Origin: Adiantum capillus-veneris
Taxonomy: Eukaryota > Streptophyta > Polypodiopsida > Polypodiales > Pteridaceae
Reading direction: 5' to 3'
Assembly (NCBI GenBank): GCA_014529385.2
Contig: CM043964.1
Span: 109,583,587 to 109,647,586 of the forward strand
DNA length: 64,000 nucleotides
Every line of letters starts with the position of its first letter. Positions within the stretch are counted from its first letter, which is position 1. This document shows positions 34,167-46,180 of the stretch, piece by piece. The position numbers and the translations under genes were made by a program. Under the pieces are notes generated by a model. The model worked only from the letters and a program-made list of their open reading frames with translations, was not told the DNA's origin and ran no database searches.

Positions 34167-35985
34167 GGCACCAGTGCCAATTCGTGGAAGAGCAGTTACA
34201 CGCAGCAAAGGGGTGGTCATTGAGGAAATTTCACATAAGCCGACGAAACCAGTCAGTCGTGAAAGTAGCAAATGGGATCAACAAAGAGAGGTGTGGAAGC
34301 CCAAGGGTAAAGAAAAGGTTGTTGATGAATGGCAGGAACACAGAGTATTGGCGACGAAAATTACAGAGGATTTAGCCAAGAAGCTGTAGAGGAGCTAGAG
34401 AGTTTAGATGCTCGGGTCATTCAAAAGATACTAGCCCAGTCTTCTAAGAAAGCACAACTAGATCAGTCAGGATCTGGGATTCCTAGACCATGTTGGATGC
34501 AGTTCAGGGACTGATGGAAGAATTAGGGACCAATACAGGAGCTGAAGGCACCAGAACAAACGAATGGTACTGTGCATAAACTTTTGATTCTTCAACTTCT
34601 GATAACAACTCTGATCATGAGAAGGAGGAATTCATGTCAAGATTTGTGACAGAATTCAAAAACTCACAGTTGAGCTAGATGACATTAGAAAAACTTTGCA
34701 TGACGCAGTGAAGTTCATCAGACAGCGAAGGAAGGCTGAGGCTGAAGCCAAAGCAGTTGACTTGGCTGCTATTAGAGACGATGAAGTACTGGTGATCCAG
34801 GTCGATTACAAAGTTAGAAAGCAGTGGGAGCCACTATTTGGTGTCATACTGGATGGAGGAGCAGGAGTAAATATCCTGGGGGCACATCTTCAACAAAGGA
34901 TGGGTATCACAAACTTGAAACCAGCACCTTTCAAAGTTCGAATGGTGGATCCTCGAGTGGTCCAGGCAACTGGTATGATAGAGAATATGCAGATAAGATT
35001 GGGCAAAGAAAAGTTCAAAAATAGCTTCCTAGTATTAGATACGCAAGGCGCATATGGGATGCTACTAGGGTGCCCATGGTTGCGAACGGCACAGGTTGTT
35101 CATGACTATGCTAATCAGACTCTGACAATACAAGGTGCCAACAGAATTCAGATTCAAGCAAACAACACTAGGAGCTGGCGAAAGGAGCTGCAACCAGAAG
35201 AGTTTTGCCAGAGGTATAAGGTAAAGAAAATTAAGAGGATGCTGGCGGCAATGAATATTTTTCCATTAACCGAAATAGATCTCAACGCAATTTTATTGGA
35301 CAAGGATCATGCTGAAAAGCAAAAGAAGCAATTTCCAGACCAGTTCATTAAACTGAACTCTAGAGAACGCTTAATTCAGCTGACTAAAAGACCAAAAGAA
35401 CTAGTTGATTCCAGTACACCAGTGGTTTCTAAACAAGCATACTCTAAAGAAGCTACTGAAAATCAGATTAACAGTTCAGAGCTCAGGGGAAAATCTTGGG
35501 ATTATGGTGAGGAGTCAACCAAGAGAAAGGATGGTGGGCCTAACTGGTTGCTTCCATATGATCAAGAAATAGAGGACTGGAATCTAGGTTCTGAAGAAAA
35601 TCCTAGATTGATTAAAGTTAACAAATATCTAAACCCTGAGATGAAAGAGAAGGCCCGACATATGTTCCAGCAGTACAAAGATGTGTTCGCATGGGAGCAT
35701 ATTGACCTCAACGGAGTAGATTTAGAGGTATGTCAACATAGAATACCATTGAAACCAGATGCCATACTAGTGCGGCTGCAACGATACCGAATGAATCCAA
35801 ATTATGCTTCGAAGGTCAAGGAAGAGATTGATAATCTTCTAAAGGCTGGATTCATTACTAGAGTAGCCAGTAGTGATTGGTTATTTCCTATTGTGGTGGT
35901 GCCCAAGAAGAATGGAAAGCTTAGAGTATGTGTGGACTATAGGAAGCTGAACGCTCAAACCATTAAGGATCCATTTACATTACTC
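34165..35985 (+). pseudogene. Ty3/gypsy gag end, protease and RT start (element E, plus)
   Basis: The left part (34165..34570) reads VRAVTRSKG-like gag sequence: GRAVTRSKGVVIEEISHKPT, EVWKPKGKEKVVDEWQEH, with stops and frameshifts. A frame from 34696 is open for 469 codons. Residues 48..60 hold the protease site FGVILDGGAGVNI, 121..129 hold GMLLGCPWL, and after a variable linker comes the pre-RT block HMFQQYKDVFAWEHIDL. RT begins with GFITRVASSDWLFPIVVVPK and KNGKLRVCVDYRKLNAQTI. The RT is cut at about 35985, before motif A, where inverted gag sequence begins. The catalytic YxDD is absent. Confidence 0.85.
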
Positions 35986-37534
35986 TATGGCTGCTTTGAC
36001 AGCTTCTTGGCTAAATCCTCTATGATTTTCGTCGATTATTCTCTCTGCTCATGCCATTCATCAACAACCTTTTCTTTACCCTTGGCCTTCCACACCTCTC
36101 TCTGATGAGCCCATTTGCTACTTTTAGGACTGAGTGGTTTCGCCGGCTTATCTGAAATTTCCTCAATGACCACCCCTTTGCTGCGTGTAACTGCTCTTAC
36201 AAGAACTGGCTCTGGTGCCTTCGCCTCAGTAGCCGCAGTAGTAGGTGCCACATTTGTTCCATAAATGGCCATAGGCTTTGTAGTAAGTACACTGTGGACA
36301 CTCATTGGAAACATGATCTTTGGATTCACACTTTGAACACCAGGTTTCCATTTTTCCTACTGGTTGTTTGGTCTGGCTGATTTTAACAATCTGCCGGGAT
36401 ATCTCATCAATCTTTCTGGACCAAGACCCCTTCTTGGCCTTGTCTTTTCTCTTTTCATCTGAGCTACTTTCCGAGCTACTGGAGGTCTTACTGGAATCAG
36501 AATTCTTAGTAGAAGTACTTCTACTACTGAACCTCCTCTTCTTGTGACTCTTTTCCTTCTTTGCATGTTGTTCAAACTTCAGAGCATGCTGCACCAAATC
36601 ATTGGATTTCTTTGTTGGTGCGGCACCTCCTGTTCCCTAAGCTTTCTATTGCGAAAACCATTTAAAAACCATGCTCGCGATCTCTTCTCTGATGGTGGTT
36701 CCTGCAGTTGAGCTCCTTGATTTTCTCAACATAACTTCTAACTGATAATTTTCCTTGATTTATCTTATACAGTTCACAGAGGATATCCTCATCTCCTCTG
36801 TTGTCTGAATATTCCAGTCGGAAAGCTTTGAGCAGTTTGTTGTATGATCTGAGTTGGCAAGCTGGGTAATGGTAGTACCATTTCCTTGCTGCATCCTTTA
36901 GTGTGTGAGAAAAGTATTCCCCCCAGTCATCTTCATCAATATTTTAGTACCATTTCCTTGCTACATCCTTTAGTGTCTGAGGAAAGTATTCCCCCCCATT
37001 CATCTTCATCAATATTTTTCAACTCAGCATACTGTTCAAAGGCTTGGATATGAACATCTGGATCATCTTTCTTTCCACCTTTGAGTACTAGAAAATAAAT
37101 TTCAATAAAGAGGTGTAATCATGTCGATCAACATCGTTTCTGCCTCTTCCAACCTTAGGAACTTGACTCTTTCTTGAAGATTTCTTGTAATGGTCTGTAT
37201 CGGCATCCCAATCAATTTCTTCATTAGTCTCAATTTCTATTTCCTCCCTGGCTTTTCTACTGGAACTGTGGCGACGACCTTTACTACCTTTGACTCCTTC
37301 ATCCCTCTGTGTGGTCCAAGAACTCCTGGCCTTGCGTTCTTCCCTCTCAGCCCTTATTCTTCTGGACTGACTGGAGTGCTGAGAATCCTTGGCCTTGTCA
37401 GCATGACTGTGCTCCTCCTGAGCCTAAGTATCAGTCATCGGTTCATTCTTAGGATCAAAATCTCTTTCTGATTCCTTAGGGATAGGGTCAACGCGGTAGG
37501 ATGGTTTACAACCACGATTGGTTTTGGGAGCCAT
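35986..37534 (-). pseudogene. gag of Ty3/gypsy element E' (minus, inverted relative to E)
   Basis: Minus strand from ATG at 37534 (MAPKTNRGCKPSYRVDPIPK) to the junction at about 35986. The order is a charged N-terminus, then the Gag core EYFPQTLKDVARKWYYHYPA, SQLRSYNKLLKAFRLEYSDN, RGDEDILCELYKINQGKLSV. A Ser/Lys-rich basic stretch follows (36440..36580), then zinc knuckles WCSKCESKDHVSNECPQC and the degraded CGTYYCG, then the segment VRAVTRSKGVVIEEISDKPA shared with E. Stops lie at several points. The last 250 bp are an inverted copy of 34165..34420. Confidence 0.8.
36874..37017. repeat. 72-bp tandem duplication inside gag E'
   Basis: AGTACCATTTCCTTGCT ... CTTCATCAATATTTT occurs twice, offset 72 bp, with a few changes. 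It repeats part of the Gag core, in frame as a multiple of three. Confidence 0.9.
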
Positions 37535-37614
37535 CACTTCAACTGAAAATTCTAAATGGGAGAAGAGTTTTCTGGTCAACGAGCAAACAACTCTAACCAT
37601 CGTGATCGCCAAAA

Positions 37615-38237
37615 TGGAATTGGAGCTGATCTCTTCAGATAGCTGATTCTAGTGTTAGAACTTATAGCTAATGGCAAGTCATCAATTTAGTCAGAGAAAC
37701 TGGAATAGAAGGTGGAAACTGGACTGAAATAGTTAATTGAACTGAAATAGTATACTGAAATGAGAAATAGACTGGATGGCTGGAAAAGTGTTTACAGTTT
37801 CAGATTTAGATTCATAGTTTATGAATAACCAGTACAAGGTATAACAGACTAAAGCTCAATTGACTACAGTAGTAATGATTACAAAGTAGAGTTACAGGCG
37901 AAGATATTGTAGCTCAAGAACTGCTTAGGAGGCTAAAACCAGTACAAGGTATAACAGACTAAATCTCAATTGACTACAGTAGTAATGATTACAAAGTAGA
38001 GTTACAGGCGAAGATATTGTAGCTCAGGAACTGCTTAGGAGGCTAAAACCAAGATAACTAAGAAGAAAGAAGTCAAAAGACAAGCAGCCCGCCCGATTAC
38101 AAAGTAATGGGCCCTATTTATACCCTCTAGAAGTTATTGTAGTGACTGCCGTGGTAATTACTGCTGTGTGACCAATCCACTGTCTGACTTCCAGGAGATA
38201 GTTTCTGCCTACTAGAGCCGTCTTCGCCTTCTACAAG
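37615..38237 (-). repeat. LTR of element E' with TATA box
   Basis: On the minus strand it starts TGTAGAAGGCGAAGACGG near 38237, after the purine-rich AAAAATGAAGC. A TATA box GGGTATAAATAGGGC lies at 38112..38126. The end lies near 37615, followed by TTTTGGCGATCACGATGG, which resembles plant gypsy primer-binding sites. About 620 bp in all. The exact ends are inferred. Confidence 0.6.
37827..38050. repeat. 110-bp tandem duplication in LTR
   Basis: AACCAGTACAAGGTATAACA ... GGAGGCTAAAACC occurs twice in tandem at an offset of exactly 110 bp, with only two or so differences, so it is recent. Confidence 0.95.
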
Positions 38238-38245
38238 CTTCATTT

Positions 38246-39250
38246 TTATGTACTATATAATTGAGCTAAGCAAAACAAGTCATTCTTGCTAGATACCCAA
38301 ACTAGCTTTCGATGAGGTGTGTAGTGTTCTGTGATCTTTCCCTTCCCACGATCTTCAATCGGCTTTATCGCTATAGGATTTGATTCACATGGGTCTATAG
38401 GTGATAGGTAAGAACACAATTTACCTTTTGGCACCCAGATTTGATCATTCCCTTCATAGTAGCCTTGGCCTTCCAATAGTTGTTTAAGAATCCAGCACAA
38501 TGTTATCTTACATTTCTTGGAGCGAGTGGGGCGTCTCTTACAAGGCTCCTATTTTTTTGCATCAGAAATGGTTGCTAAAGAAGATTTAGGGACCCATTTG
38601 TATGTTTTCTTTGTTATGTTACACTAAGTCTTGTGTGTCTCATGTTTTGTTTCAACAACAAAAGTTGAAGCTCTAGAGGGTTGGGCTATAGGTACAGATG
38701 GTTCAACTTCTTAAAAATGCAAGGTTTTTGGGTTTTATTTCTGCAAGAGGTAATATCTCAGGGACTATTACTTGAGTGGCAGGGCTAAGAGTTGGTTTCT
38801 ACGTTGTCACATTCTCAGTCTCTCAATCAATAGTGCATTTGGTTGCTATCATCCACGTGCGTCCTAGGTTTATATTACCTTTCATAGTTCCAGCAGGCAT
38901 GACCAAAAAGTTTTGAGCTACAACCCCGTTGTCATAAAATTGACAGAAGTGTGCTAGATTCCAAAAACCGTAGTTTTTTTCTTGTTGATACCCTTGACTT
39001 GGATAATACTCTCAGCTAGAGATGGCTTTCCTAATTGACACCACACTCCATATGACAACAGATTATATTTAGCACTCGTGTCCAATAAAGCGTGTTATAT
39101 AACACTTTTCCATAGGTGCTATTTAGCTCAATAGGGTATCGTAGAGGTGTGTTAGAGTCTAACCAATCATGCTCTAGGTCAACGTGAAATGCACGTGTAA
39201 CTCCAAGGCCCGGGGGATTCACTCTATATACAAAAGAGAACGCCACCTGC
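38246..39250 (-). pseudogene. retrotransposon aspartic protease fragment
   Basis: On the minus strand: FVYRVNPPGLGVTRAFHVDL, DTPLRYP-like linker, then ALLDTSAKYNLLSYGVW (Asp-Thr-Ser active site, near 39060) and TTVFGI ... TSVNFMTTG. A broken stretch follows, ending in LEGQGYYEGNDQIWVPKG at 38246..38500. The frame is broken at least twice. It is probably the protease and downstream linker of another gypsy element, lying just upstream of the LTR at 38237. Confidence 0.6.
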
Positions 39251-39918
39251 GAGCGGACAACTTTGATAAAACCCCTATATACGACCCATATTAGGGAGTA
39301 TGACCCCCCTTTCTACGCTTATACAAAAATCAATGAAGAAAACTATCATTTACATATAAAATTTAGGTCTCACATGATCTAATGGAGTAAAACTAGTCAA
39401 AGAGTATGTAGCATAGTGACCGGCAATGTACTAAGGAGCCACTTCTATTGAATAATAACTAGATGCACCCTCAATGTTCTTAGTTTGACTTTCAAACTAT
39501 GTGTCCAATTAGCCTGCACTCTAGCTACTCTCCAATTCTAACCCATCCAAAGTTGGTGTAAATCAACCCTTGACCTGCTCAAAATCAGCCCTTATCTATG
39601 ATCGGCTTGATGCAAAATTTGATGTGTGACCTGATATTTTTTTTTTCTAAATTCATGTGAGTTCTAGTGCACGTCGGTGACCAATCATTACATTACAAGT
39701 AATCAACCCGGGTCAGGTCTCCCCCTCATAAATATGATACCCCCCTCCCTTATTTTTCAGCTTGGGAGATAAATTATTGAGGGCCTCCCCCTAACTTATA
39801 TGCTTATGTAACTTGTAAAAAACCCCCCCTCCCCTGCACTTACGTGGTGTGGTAAGTTTTCCATGGCGAATCCCTGGGCTCCAAAGTTGGCCTCTCATTG
39901 GCGTCTTATACGTTATTG
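39251..39918 (-). other. 3' non-coding part of gypsy element F with polypurine tracts
   Basis: On the minus strand there are several purine runs: GCAGGGGAGGGGGGG (about 39820), TTAGGGGGAGG (39795) and AAGGGAGGGGGG (39748), and GAGGGGGAGACC (39720) just before TGACCCGGGTTG. One of these should be the element's polypurine tract. No LTR pair was found by eye. Confidence 0.45.
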
Positions 39919-41570
39919 TCACTCCTTAGCCTTAACTTGAGATTGTATCTTTTTCAATTCTGCTTGTGCCTTGGCTACTTTTTTTTGATGGATGGCACAA
40001 AGCTCCTCTTGGCTTAAAGGATCATAATATCTTTTAAATTTACTCCCATTGAGAAATCCAATGGTTTCAACTCCATCAAGAGTTTTCACATGAATGGTAC
40101 CTTGTGGGGTGATTTCGCATACTCTATATGGTCCTTTTCTGGCATATTTCAACTTTTTATTCTCGTTACGCACTCCATGCATAAGGACTTTATCCCCAAC
40201 CTTGATATCTTTGTTCTTTAGATGACGATCAAACCATTTTTTCTCCTATCTTTCTCCACAAGTGCATTTTGCACAGCCAATTGTCTTTCTTCGTCTAACC
40301 TCTCAAGGATATATAAACGCTCAACAAAAGGCCTACCATCCCAACCTTTTTGTGAAGCTACCCATAGATTAGGAATTATAAACTCCCATGGCATAACTAC
40401 TTCTTGGCCATATACCATTTTGAATGGTGTACAATTAATAGCCACTTTGTAAGAAGTACGATAAGCCCATAGAGCTGATGTGAGCTTCAAATCCCAATCT
40501 GTGCAATGAGCTTCCACTGTTTGGTTTAAGATAGAAATTAAGGTCTTGTAAGTGCTTTCAGCTTCGCCATTTGCTTGTGGATAATAAGGTGTAGACTTAT
40601 GGTGTGCTATCATGAAGTTTGTCGTGAGCTTCTTTATCACTTCATTTATAAAATGAGTACCATTGTCACTCACAATTTCAAAGGGACAACCAAATCTTGT
40701 AATAATGTTCTCAAAGAGAAACTTGGCGGGCGGTCGACCTTGCATCAGTCTTGCATGTCGCCTTGGCTTTGCCCACTTTGTCACATAGTCAGTGGCAACA
40801 ATTATATATCAAGATTGAGTGTTACGAGCTACCAAACTAACTAGGCCTACAAAGTCTAAACCCCAATTTTCAAATGGTTGAGTCACTTTAATAGGATGTA
40901 AGGGCACCTTATCCTTTCGTCGTGTGATCTTGTAACTTTGGCATTCATCACACCCTTTTGCCAAAAGTGATGCATCTTTGAATAAGGTAGGCCATCAATA
41001 GCCTGATTGCAACATCTTTCTAGCAGTTAGCTCCCTTGAGAAATGTCCTCCGGCTATACCCATGTGGGCTTCTTGCAGTATGTATAAATATGCATCCTCA
41101 TGAGCATAACGTCTAAGAATATCGTCCTTCCCTAGCTTGTAGAGAGTTCCTGTAATTAGAGAATAAGGTTCACATTCTTTTAATAGTTTTTGAGCTATAT
41201 CCTTACGAAGCTCTTTAGGTGAAAAACTGGTAACTAAAAAGTTCACAATCTTCTCACTCCATACAGGCATGGTCTTGACTAGGAATAGGGAAGTATCAGG
41301 CAATTCATCATCGATTCTAGTAGGGGCTTCACCATTGGGTATGCAAGACAAATGATCCGCCATGATATGTCTTTTAGCAGGTCTCACCACAACGATAAAA
41401 TCAAACTCAAGAAGAATTAACAACCATCATGTAATTCTTCCCGTGGAAAAAGGTTTATTTACTAGATACAACAATGCTTGCGATGATCAACATAGAAAAC
41501 AAACTTGTTGACAAGAAGGTAGTAGCAAAATTTCTTCACTGCGTAAATCATAGCTAAACCTTCCCGCTGT
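39919..41570 (-). pseudogene. Ty3/gypsy RNase H end and integrase (element F)
   Basis: Minus strand. The RNase H end reads FDFIVVVRPAKRHIMADHLS (about 41350), after a junction at about 41560 that cuts off the rest. The integrase zinc-binding part is HMGIAGGHFSRELTARKML with the Cys pair further on (CDECQSYKITRRK-like, 40930). The core contains FEIVSDNGTHFINEVIKK, YYPQANGEAESTYKTL and ALWAYRTSYKVAINCTPF. The C-terminal part is KYARKGPYRVCEITPQGTIH and LNGSKFKRYYDP, then stop. A frameshift near 40230 and stops near 40800..40990 interrupt it. The second Asp and the Glu of the DDE site are present. It inserts the element's DNA when intact. Confidence 0.85.
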
Positions 41571-42780
41571 GTAGTGGGTTATGGCATGCATGTCTTGTCT
41601 TGAACTATCGGTATTGGGCATCGGGTAACCCTCTATGACATCGTAGTCAGAGGAAGAGTCACTAGACACAATATGTGGGTCCTGAGTAGTACTACCTTGG
41701 CTTCCCGCTGAAGGCCTAGAGCCTAAGGTGGAGGAATAATGAGTGCCCGCGTAAACAGAGACGCTCTCTATGTGATCTTCCTCTAGCACACGATAAGAGC
41801 GTAGGTGCATGTGACCTCAACACTTTAGAAGTGTTGGTGAGTGCCCGTGAAGGCTGCTGACCTAGTTTTTTGGGCATTTGCAACCCAAATTTACCCTCAA
41901 ATTTTTTGTTTTTAAGGTCCTTTTCTCTAACCAAGCCACGGAATATGGCATGTGATAGCTCAAAATGAGCATCTTGGCTAGAGGGACATGCCATGCTTTA
42001 GAGCCTCCGATTCGGTTACTAAAGCCCTCAAAATTCTAAAACAGTCTTTTCCTCGTCGGGAAGAAGGCTAGAATTAGTAAGTCCAAAGGGTGAGTGAAGG
42101 GGGTGGTGGGGGACTTGAGGAACTTGTCCCATATGCCCTCCTTCACTTGAGGTCCTAGTTTGTATATATATAGTAGTGTGTATACTATATGATAAGACTG
42201 AGGCCGGGACCTGAGCTCGGGCTCAAGCATGCGGAATGATCCGGATTCTTCCTTTAAAAAAAAATATATTTTAATTTTCTTCTTGTTTTTGAATTTTCTT
42301 TTTGGTCTCAAATTTTGGAGCATTTTTTAAAAAATAATACAAAACTTTTTTGAAAAAAACCTTTTTGTGGATAATACTGCACGTGAGTGTCGAGCTCACA
42401 CACGCACACAGCTGCCTCTGGCAGCTCTGTCTAATATGCTTACAACTAATAGAGCTAATTAACACTACTTATCTTTGCTCACACACTGCCTATCACAATA
42501 AACTATACACAGTCAACTTTCTCACTGTCTACTGTACTGCTCACTGTCTACAACACATTACAGAACTAAACACAAACTAATAGACCTTGTAACACCTGCA
42601 CATTACAGAACTTAGTAGACCTAACAAAAACCTGCACATTTCGACACTAACAGATTCTAACAAATCTTGCTAGATTTATTGGAGCCACTTAACAAATCTA
42701 ACACAACTCAGCAAAAAACCAAAAATGGTAGAAGTGAATAGATTTTAAGGTAGCATTGAGTGCTCCTCAAGATTAGTGCA
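41571..42780. other. unassigned sequence inside element F
   Basis: It should be the 5' internal part of element F, but no gag or RT is seen. A minus-strand frame at 41487..41994 has Ser/Asp-rich text without homology that I know. Two ATATATA runs near 42165 and A-rich or T-rich runs near 42255..42360 stand out. Confidence 0.4.
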
Positions 42781-42789
42781 AGGCACTCC

Positions 42790-42813
42790 CCAATAGTGGT
42801 GCCAAAAATGTGC
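42790..42813 (-). other. primer-binding-site-like sequence, gypsy element F
   Basis: On the minus strand GCGCACA is followed by TTTTTGGCACCACTATTGGG. The TTTGGCACC form after a terminal ACA is like plant gypsy primer-binding sites, so an LTR should extend to the right from about 42813. Confidence 0.5.
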
Positions 42814-43043
42814 GCTTTGCCGCACGTGCCAGAGACTGGGAACTTGCCAAAACACCGTGTGCAAGCCACAAATGGTTGCAAGCATACAACTAGACAGTCT
42901 TAGCAACAAAGGGGTAATGTTGTGTCACTCACCACTCAATGCTTCTGTCGTGAAGGATCCTGTGCCGCGAAGAAGAAGGAGCCGCCACCGTCGCCGTGCT
43001 CAACCGCCTTGCTGCCGCCGATGCAGCCGTAATGCTCGATCAC

Positions 43044-43103
<60 letters not shown>

Positions 43104-43343
43104 GTGAGCACACAAAGGAGGAGAAGACAGAGGTAGAGCAACAACACTTCTTAGCTTGCATTTCAAAGAATGAGGATTTTAGGTCAAAATAGACATTTTA
43201 TAAGAGTTTGATCCATTAACACCACATGGGTGCCCACAGTGGCCGATTGTTGCAAAAATACTGTAAAAATAAGATAAGTGGTGCGTCTCTCATCGGCGAC
43301 CACCTACACACCTATTGGACCGACAAGCCCGCTGGTTCATGAA
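42814..43343. other. putative LTR region and GC-rich codon-like stretch
   Basis: It contains the CCG-rich stretch 42960..43030, giving an Arg-rich plus frame and a Gly-rich minus frame, (CT)n at about 43043..43065 and (CA)n at 43066..43095. No family is recognised. It probably includes the 5' LTR of element F. Confidence 0.4.
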
Positions 43344-44182
43344 TCAATCAAATAATAATAAGGCGTCCGTCAAAAGTGATAGGGTGTCCGTAAGGGTTAA
43401 CAAACCTATAACTTGTTCTTTCAGCACTATAACAAAAAAAATTACATTTGACAGTCTTATCATCCAATTTTCAGCATTGCGTCTATAGCACCAAAGCATA
43501 TGCCAAATAGTCAAAAACACGCATGTGCTCAATAGAAGTCTTTCTATCATGCCTTGCTTCATAAGGACATAGATTGCAAAGATTTTGTAGGACACCTGTT
43601 AAGTAAAATAAGTGGCACACATGATAGCCTCAAGCCAAAACAAAATGTGGCAAAGCTTGTCTTTTGACCATACATCTTGCCATTTTCGTAAGAGACCTGT
43701 TTTTTCTCTCAGCAACACCATTTTATTGAGGTGTATATTGAACTGTACATTGGTGTTTTATCCCACGACTAGCCATAAATGCATTAAATTCATGAGACAT
43801 ATACTCCCCCCCTTCGTCTAAGTAGAGACTGCCCATAGTACATTTTGAGACATTTTCAGCCATAGCAAGAATATTTTTGAAGCACATAAACACTTTGGAC
43901 TTTGCTTTAAGTGGATACATCCATGCATGCCTGGAGTAATCATCAATAAAAGTAACGAAGTAAAGGTAATTGCCCAATGACAGAGTTTGCATGGGTCCAC
44001 AAACATCACTATGCATAAGCTCCAACCTGCATGTGGCCCTAATTGAACCATCCTTTGAAAATTTGACATTGCATTTTACCCAAAATACAGCCTTCACAAA
44101 CATGTTTGATAGGTGCTTCAAGAGGCGGCAAAGAAGCAACCATATCAGATTTCTACAAACACAGCAAATTGATAAAATTTGA
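43344..44182 (-). pseudogene. Ty1/copia integrase (element H)
   Basis: Minus strand. The integrase core reads LELMHSDVCGPMQTLSLGNY, YFVTFIDDYSRHAWMYPLK, then SLYLDEGGEYMSHEF and GIKHQCTVQYTPQ, where the D, D and D(x)GGEY elements are kept. After a stop come NGVAERKNRSL and a frameshifted tail with LDDKTVKC and SYRFVNPYG. The RT and RNase H that should follow are missing on this strand. It would integrate the copy DNA when intact. Confidence 0.85.
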
Positions 44183-45346
44183 CGTAGAGGCATTGTTGGA
44201 ACAAGTAAATGAATTCCCATGAGGGACAGACTCAAGAGAGATAAACAAATCATGATGTGAGGTAATGTGCTTTGCAGCACCACTGTCAAAATACACCACA
44301 TGCGAAATTGCAACAACTGTTATCATGGACAACATGATCATAAGTGCACTCTGCACTAAAAGCCCATTCTCCATCCACATTAGCATCACAATATCCTTTC
44401 ACAAAAGACTCAACAATAGCTACATTTGTAGTGGAACCAACCTCTTTTTTCTTAGCCTCTTTTGCCTTCAACTTATGACACTTCTTGATCAAGTGATTAT
44501 TAGCTTTACAATAATGGCAACACATATTCTTTTTGCCCTTATCACCAAAATTCCTAGACGAATTGCTACCAATAGAAGAATTATAAACATATGATTTACC
44601 AATCGAAGAAGAACCATGAGCAGTGGCTACATTACGGTTACCACCTTTTCTTTGAGCAGCAATACATGCCTGTTCAATTGCACATTTTCTAGTCTTGTTT
44701 TTTTTTGAAAGTGACTTTTGCAATGTCAATGTGCATAATGCATGAAACTTGACAACTTTTGAATTTCCTTGGGTCATAAGTTTTCAAGTACTATCAAAAG
44801 TTTGGTAAGAATATGTCAAGAACAGTCTGCACAAGGGAATTGTTAGAAATGACTTCACCTGCAAAAATAAGTTGCTCATTGATATCCTTAACATTAGCAA
44901 GGAAAGTGTCCATATCATCTTCCTCATGCATAATCTTTGACTCCATATCTTTAAGCAACAATGCAATTTTGGCCTCATTTTGCGACTTGCATAAAGACCA
45001 GTCAAAATATCCCAAGCCTATTTTGCAGATTTTGCTAAACAAATGTGAGGAGTAATAGTGCGCTTCACAGACAACGCAATCAATGTATGAGCCTACGCAT
45101 CTTTTACATCCTAACGAGCTTGCTCAATCGTAGGCAAACAGCTCTCGTAGCAACAACAATCCTGCCACCAAAACCTACAACATCCTCAACATCGCCTACA
45201 TCCTCAGAACCTGGACGCACATCAATGCCCTACACAATATTCCATACACCCTTTGACACAAGGACATGTTGCATCATGTAAGCCCGCATAGAAAAATTAT
45301 CCCCATCCTCAACAACAAACATCTTGAACACATTTCCGTCAGCCAT
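44183..45346 (-). pseudogene. Ty1/copia gag and protease (element H)
   Basis: The start MADGNVFKMFVVEDGDNFSM at 45346 gives the copia Gag opening, with a stop after about 38 codons. The core continues with WSLCKSQNEAKIALLLKDM and DDMDTFLANVKDINEQLIFA (44794..45042), and a zinc knuckle CHYCKANNHLIKKC near 44500. The protease follows as VVYFDSGAAKHITSHHDLF (Asp-Ser-Gly, near 44290). The Gag-protease-integrase order is the copia order. Frameshifts lie near 44780, 45050 and 44320. Confidence 0.85.
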
Positions 45347-45612
45347 GGTGAATGTTGTACTTGATGTAAAAATTGCCCAAAAAAGAGGAGAATCGAAGCA
45401 AAAAAAACACATGCTATATAGCACAAATCGTAGAAGATTGTAAGGGACCTATTATGCAAAAAAACAACGTTGACAAAAATTTTACACAAAATGACGAAAT
45501 TGTATGTGCAACGATGCTGGTAGTGGAAACGAAGGTTGAAATGAGCCCTGATTAGAAATTTGCACAGACATGTGCTGGAGCTACTGGGGACTATGCCTGA
45601 GAGGACACAATC

Positions 45613-45841
45613 TTCTTTGATATCAATTGTTGGAATTAGGGTTGCAGGAAAACACACACAACTTGGAGAAGATGAAGGAAGCTCAAAGCACACAATAGAG
45701 AGTGTATTAATTAGTGTGCAATGGAAAGATAACATAGCCCTAGAGTGATGGACGTATATACAATGCACGGGGGAAAAACCTCCTAGTGAGGGAAAAAATG
45801 CCCCGACGGTCCTAAGTGTATTCACACACATCACTACCACA
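45613..45841 (-). repeat. copia LTR and primer-binding site (element H)
   Basis: On the minus strand the LTR ends TTCCAACA at 45628 and is followed by ATTGATATCAAAGAAG (primer-binding site at 45613..45625, matching the common plant copia TGGTATCA form with one change). The LTR runs back to about 45841 (TGTGGTAGTGATG...), roughly 214 bp. It contains GTATATAC as a weak TATA element. Confidence 0.6.
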
Positions 45842-46180
45842 TGTATATGGTAACAATATCTGGTTGAGCAAGAAGCAACCTATTGTGACCACCTCTAGTT
45901 GTGAGACTGAGTACATGGTAGTTTTCACACCTATGATTGAGTGTGTGTGGCTCGGGTGCCTTATGACTGTTTTGGGAGTTCTAGGACTCTCATCTACACT
46001 GATTGTCAAAATGCAGTAGTAGTTGCAAGGAACTTAGTCTTTCATGCTTGCACAAAGCACATTGAGGAACATTATAACTAAGTCAAGAGAGACTCTCAGA
46101 GTTTAGAGGGATCAGCTTGTGTTATATACCAACACAAGACAACCTTGCATATGGTTGTGGACATTGTTGAAGAAGAACAA
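45842..46180 (+). pseudogene. Ty1/copia RNase H C-terminal fragment
   Basis: On the plus strand: WLSKKQPIVTTSSCETEYMV, then IECVWLGCLMTVLG, then after a stop or frameshift NAVVVARNLVFHACTKHIEE. This is the characteristic end of copia RNase H. It lies in the opposite orientation to element H and abuts its LTR start, so element H may have inserted into an older copia copy. Confidence 0.8.

Noticed and set aside
36320-36547. Plus-strand frame of Leu/Phe-rich text
   Set aside because: Antisense shadow of the Ser/Lys-rich gag E' segment.
42936-43192. Arg-rich or Gly-rich frames near 43 kb as a host exon
   Set aside because: CCG-rich composition next to CT and CA tracts, frames open on both strands, no splice or family support.
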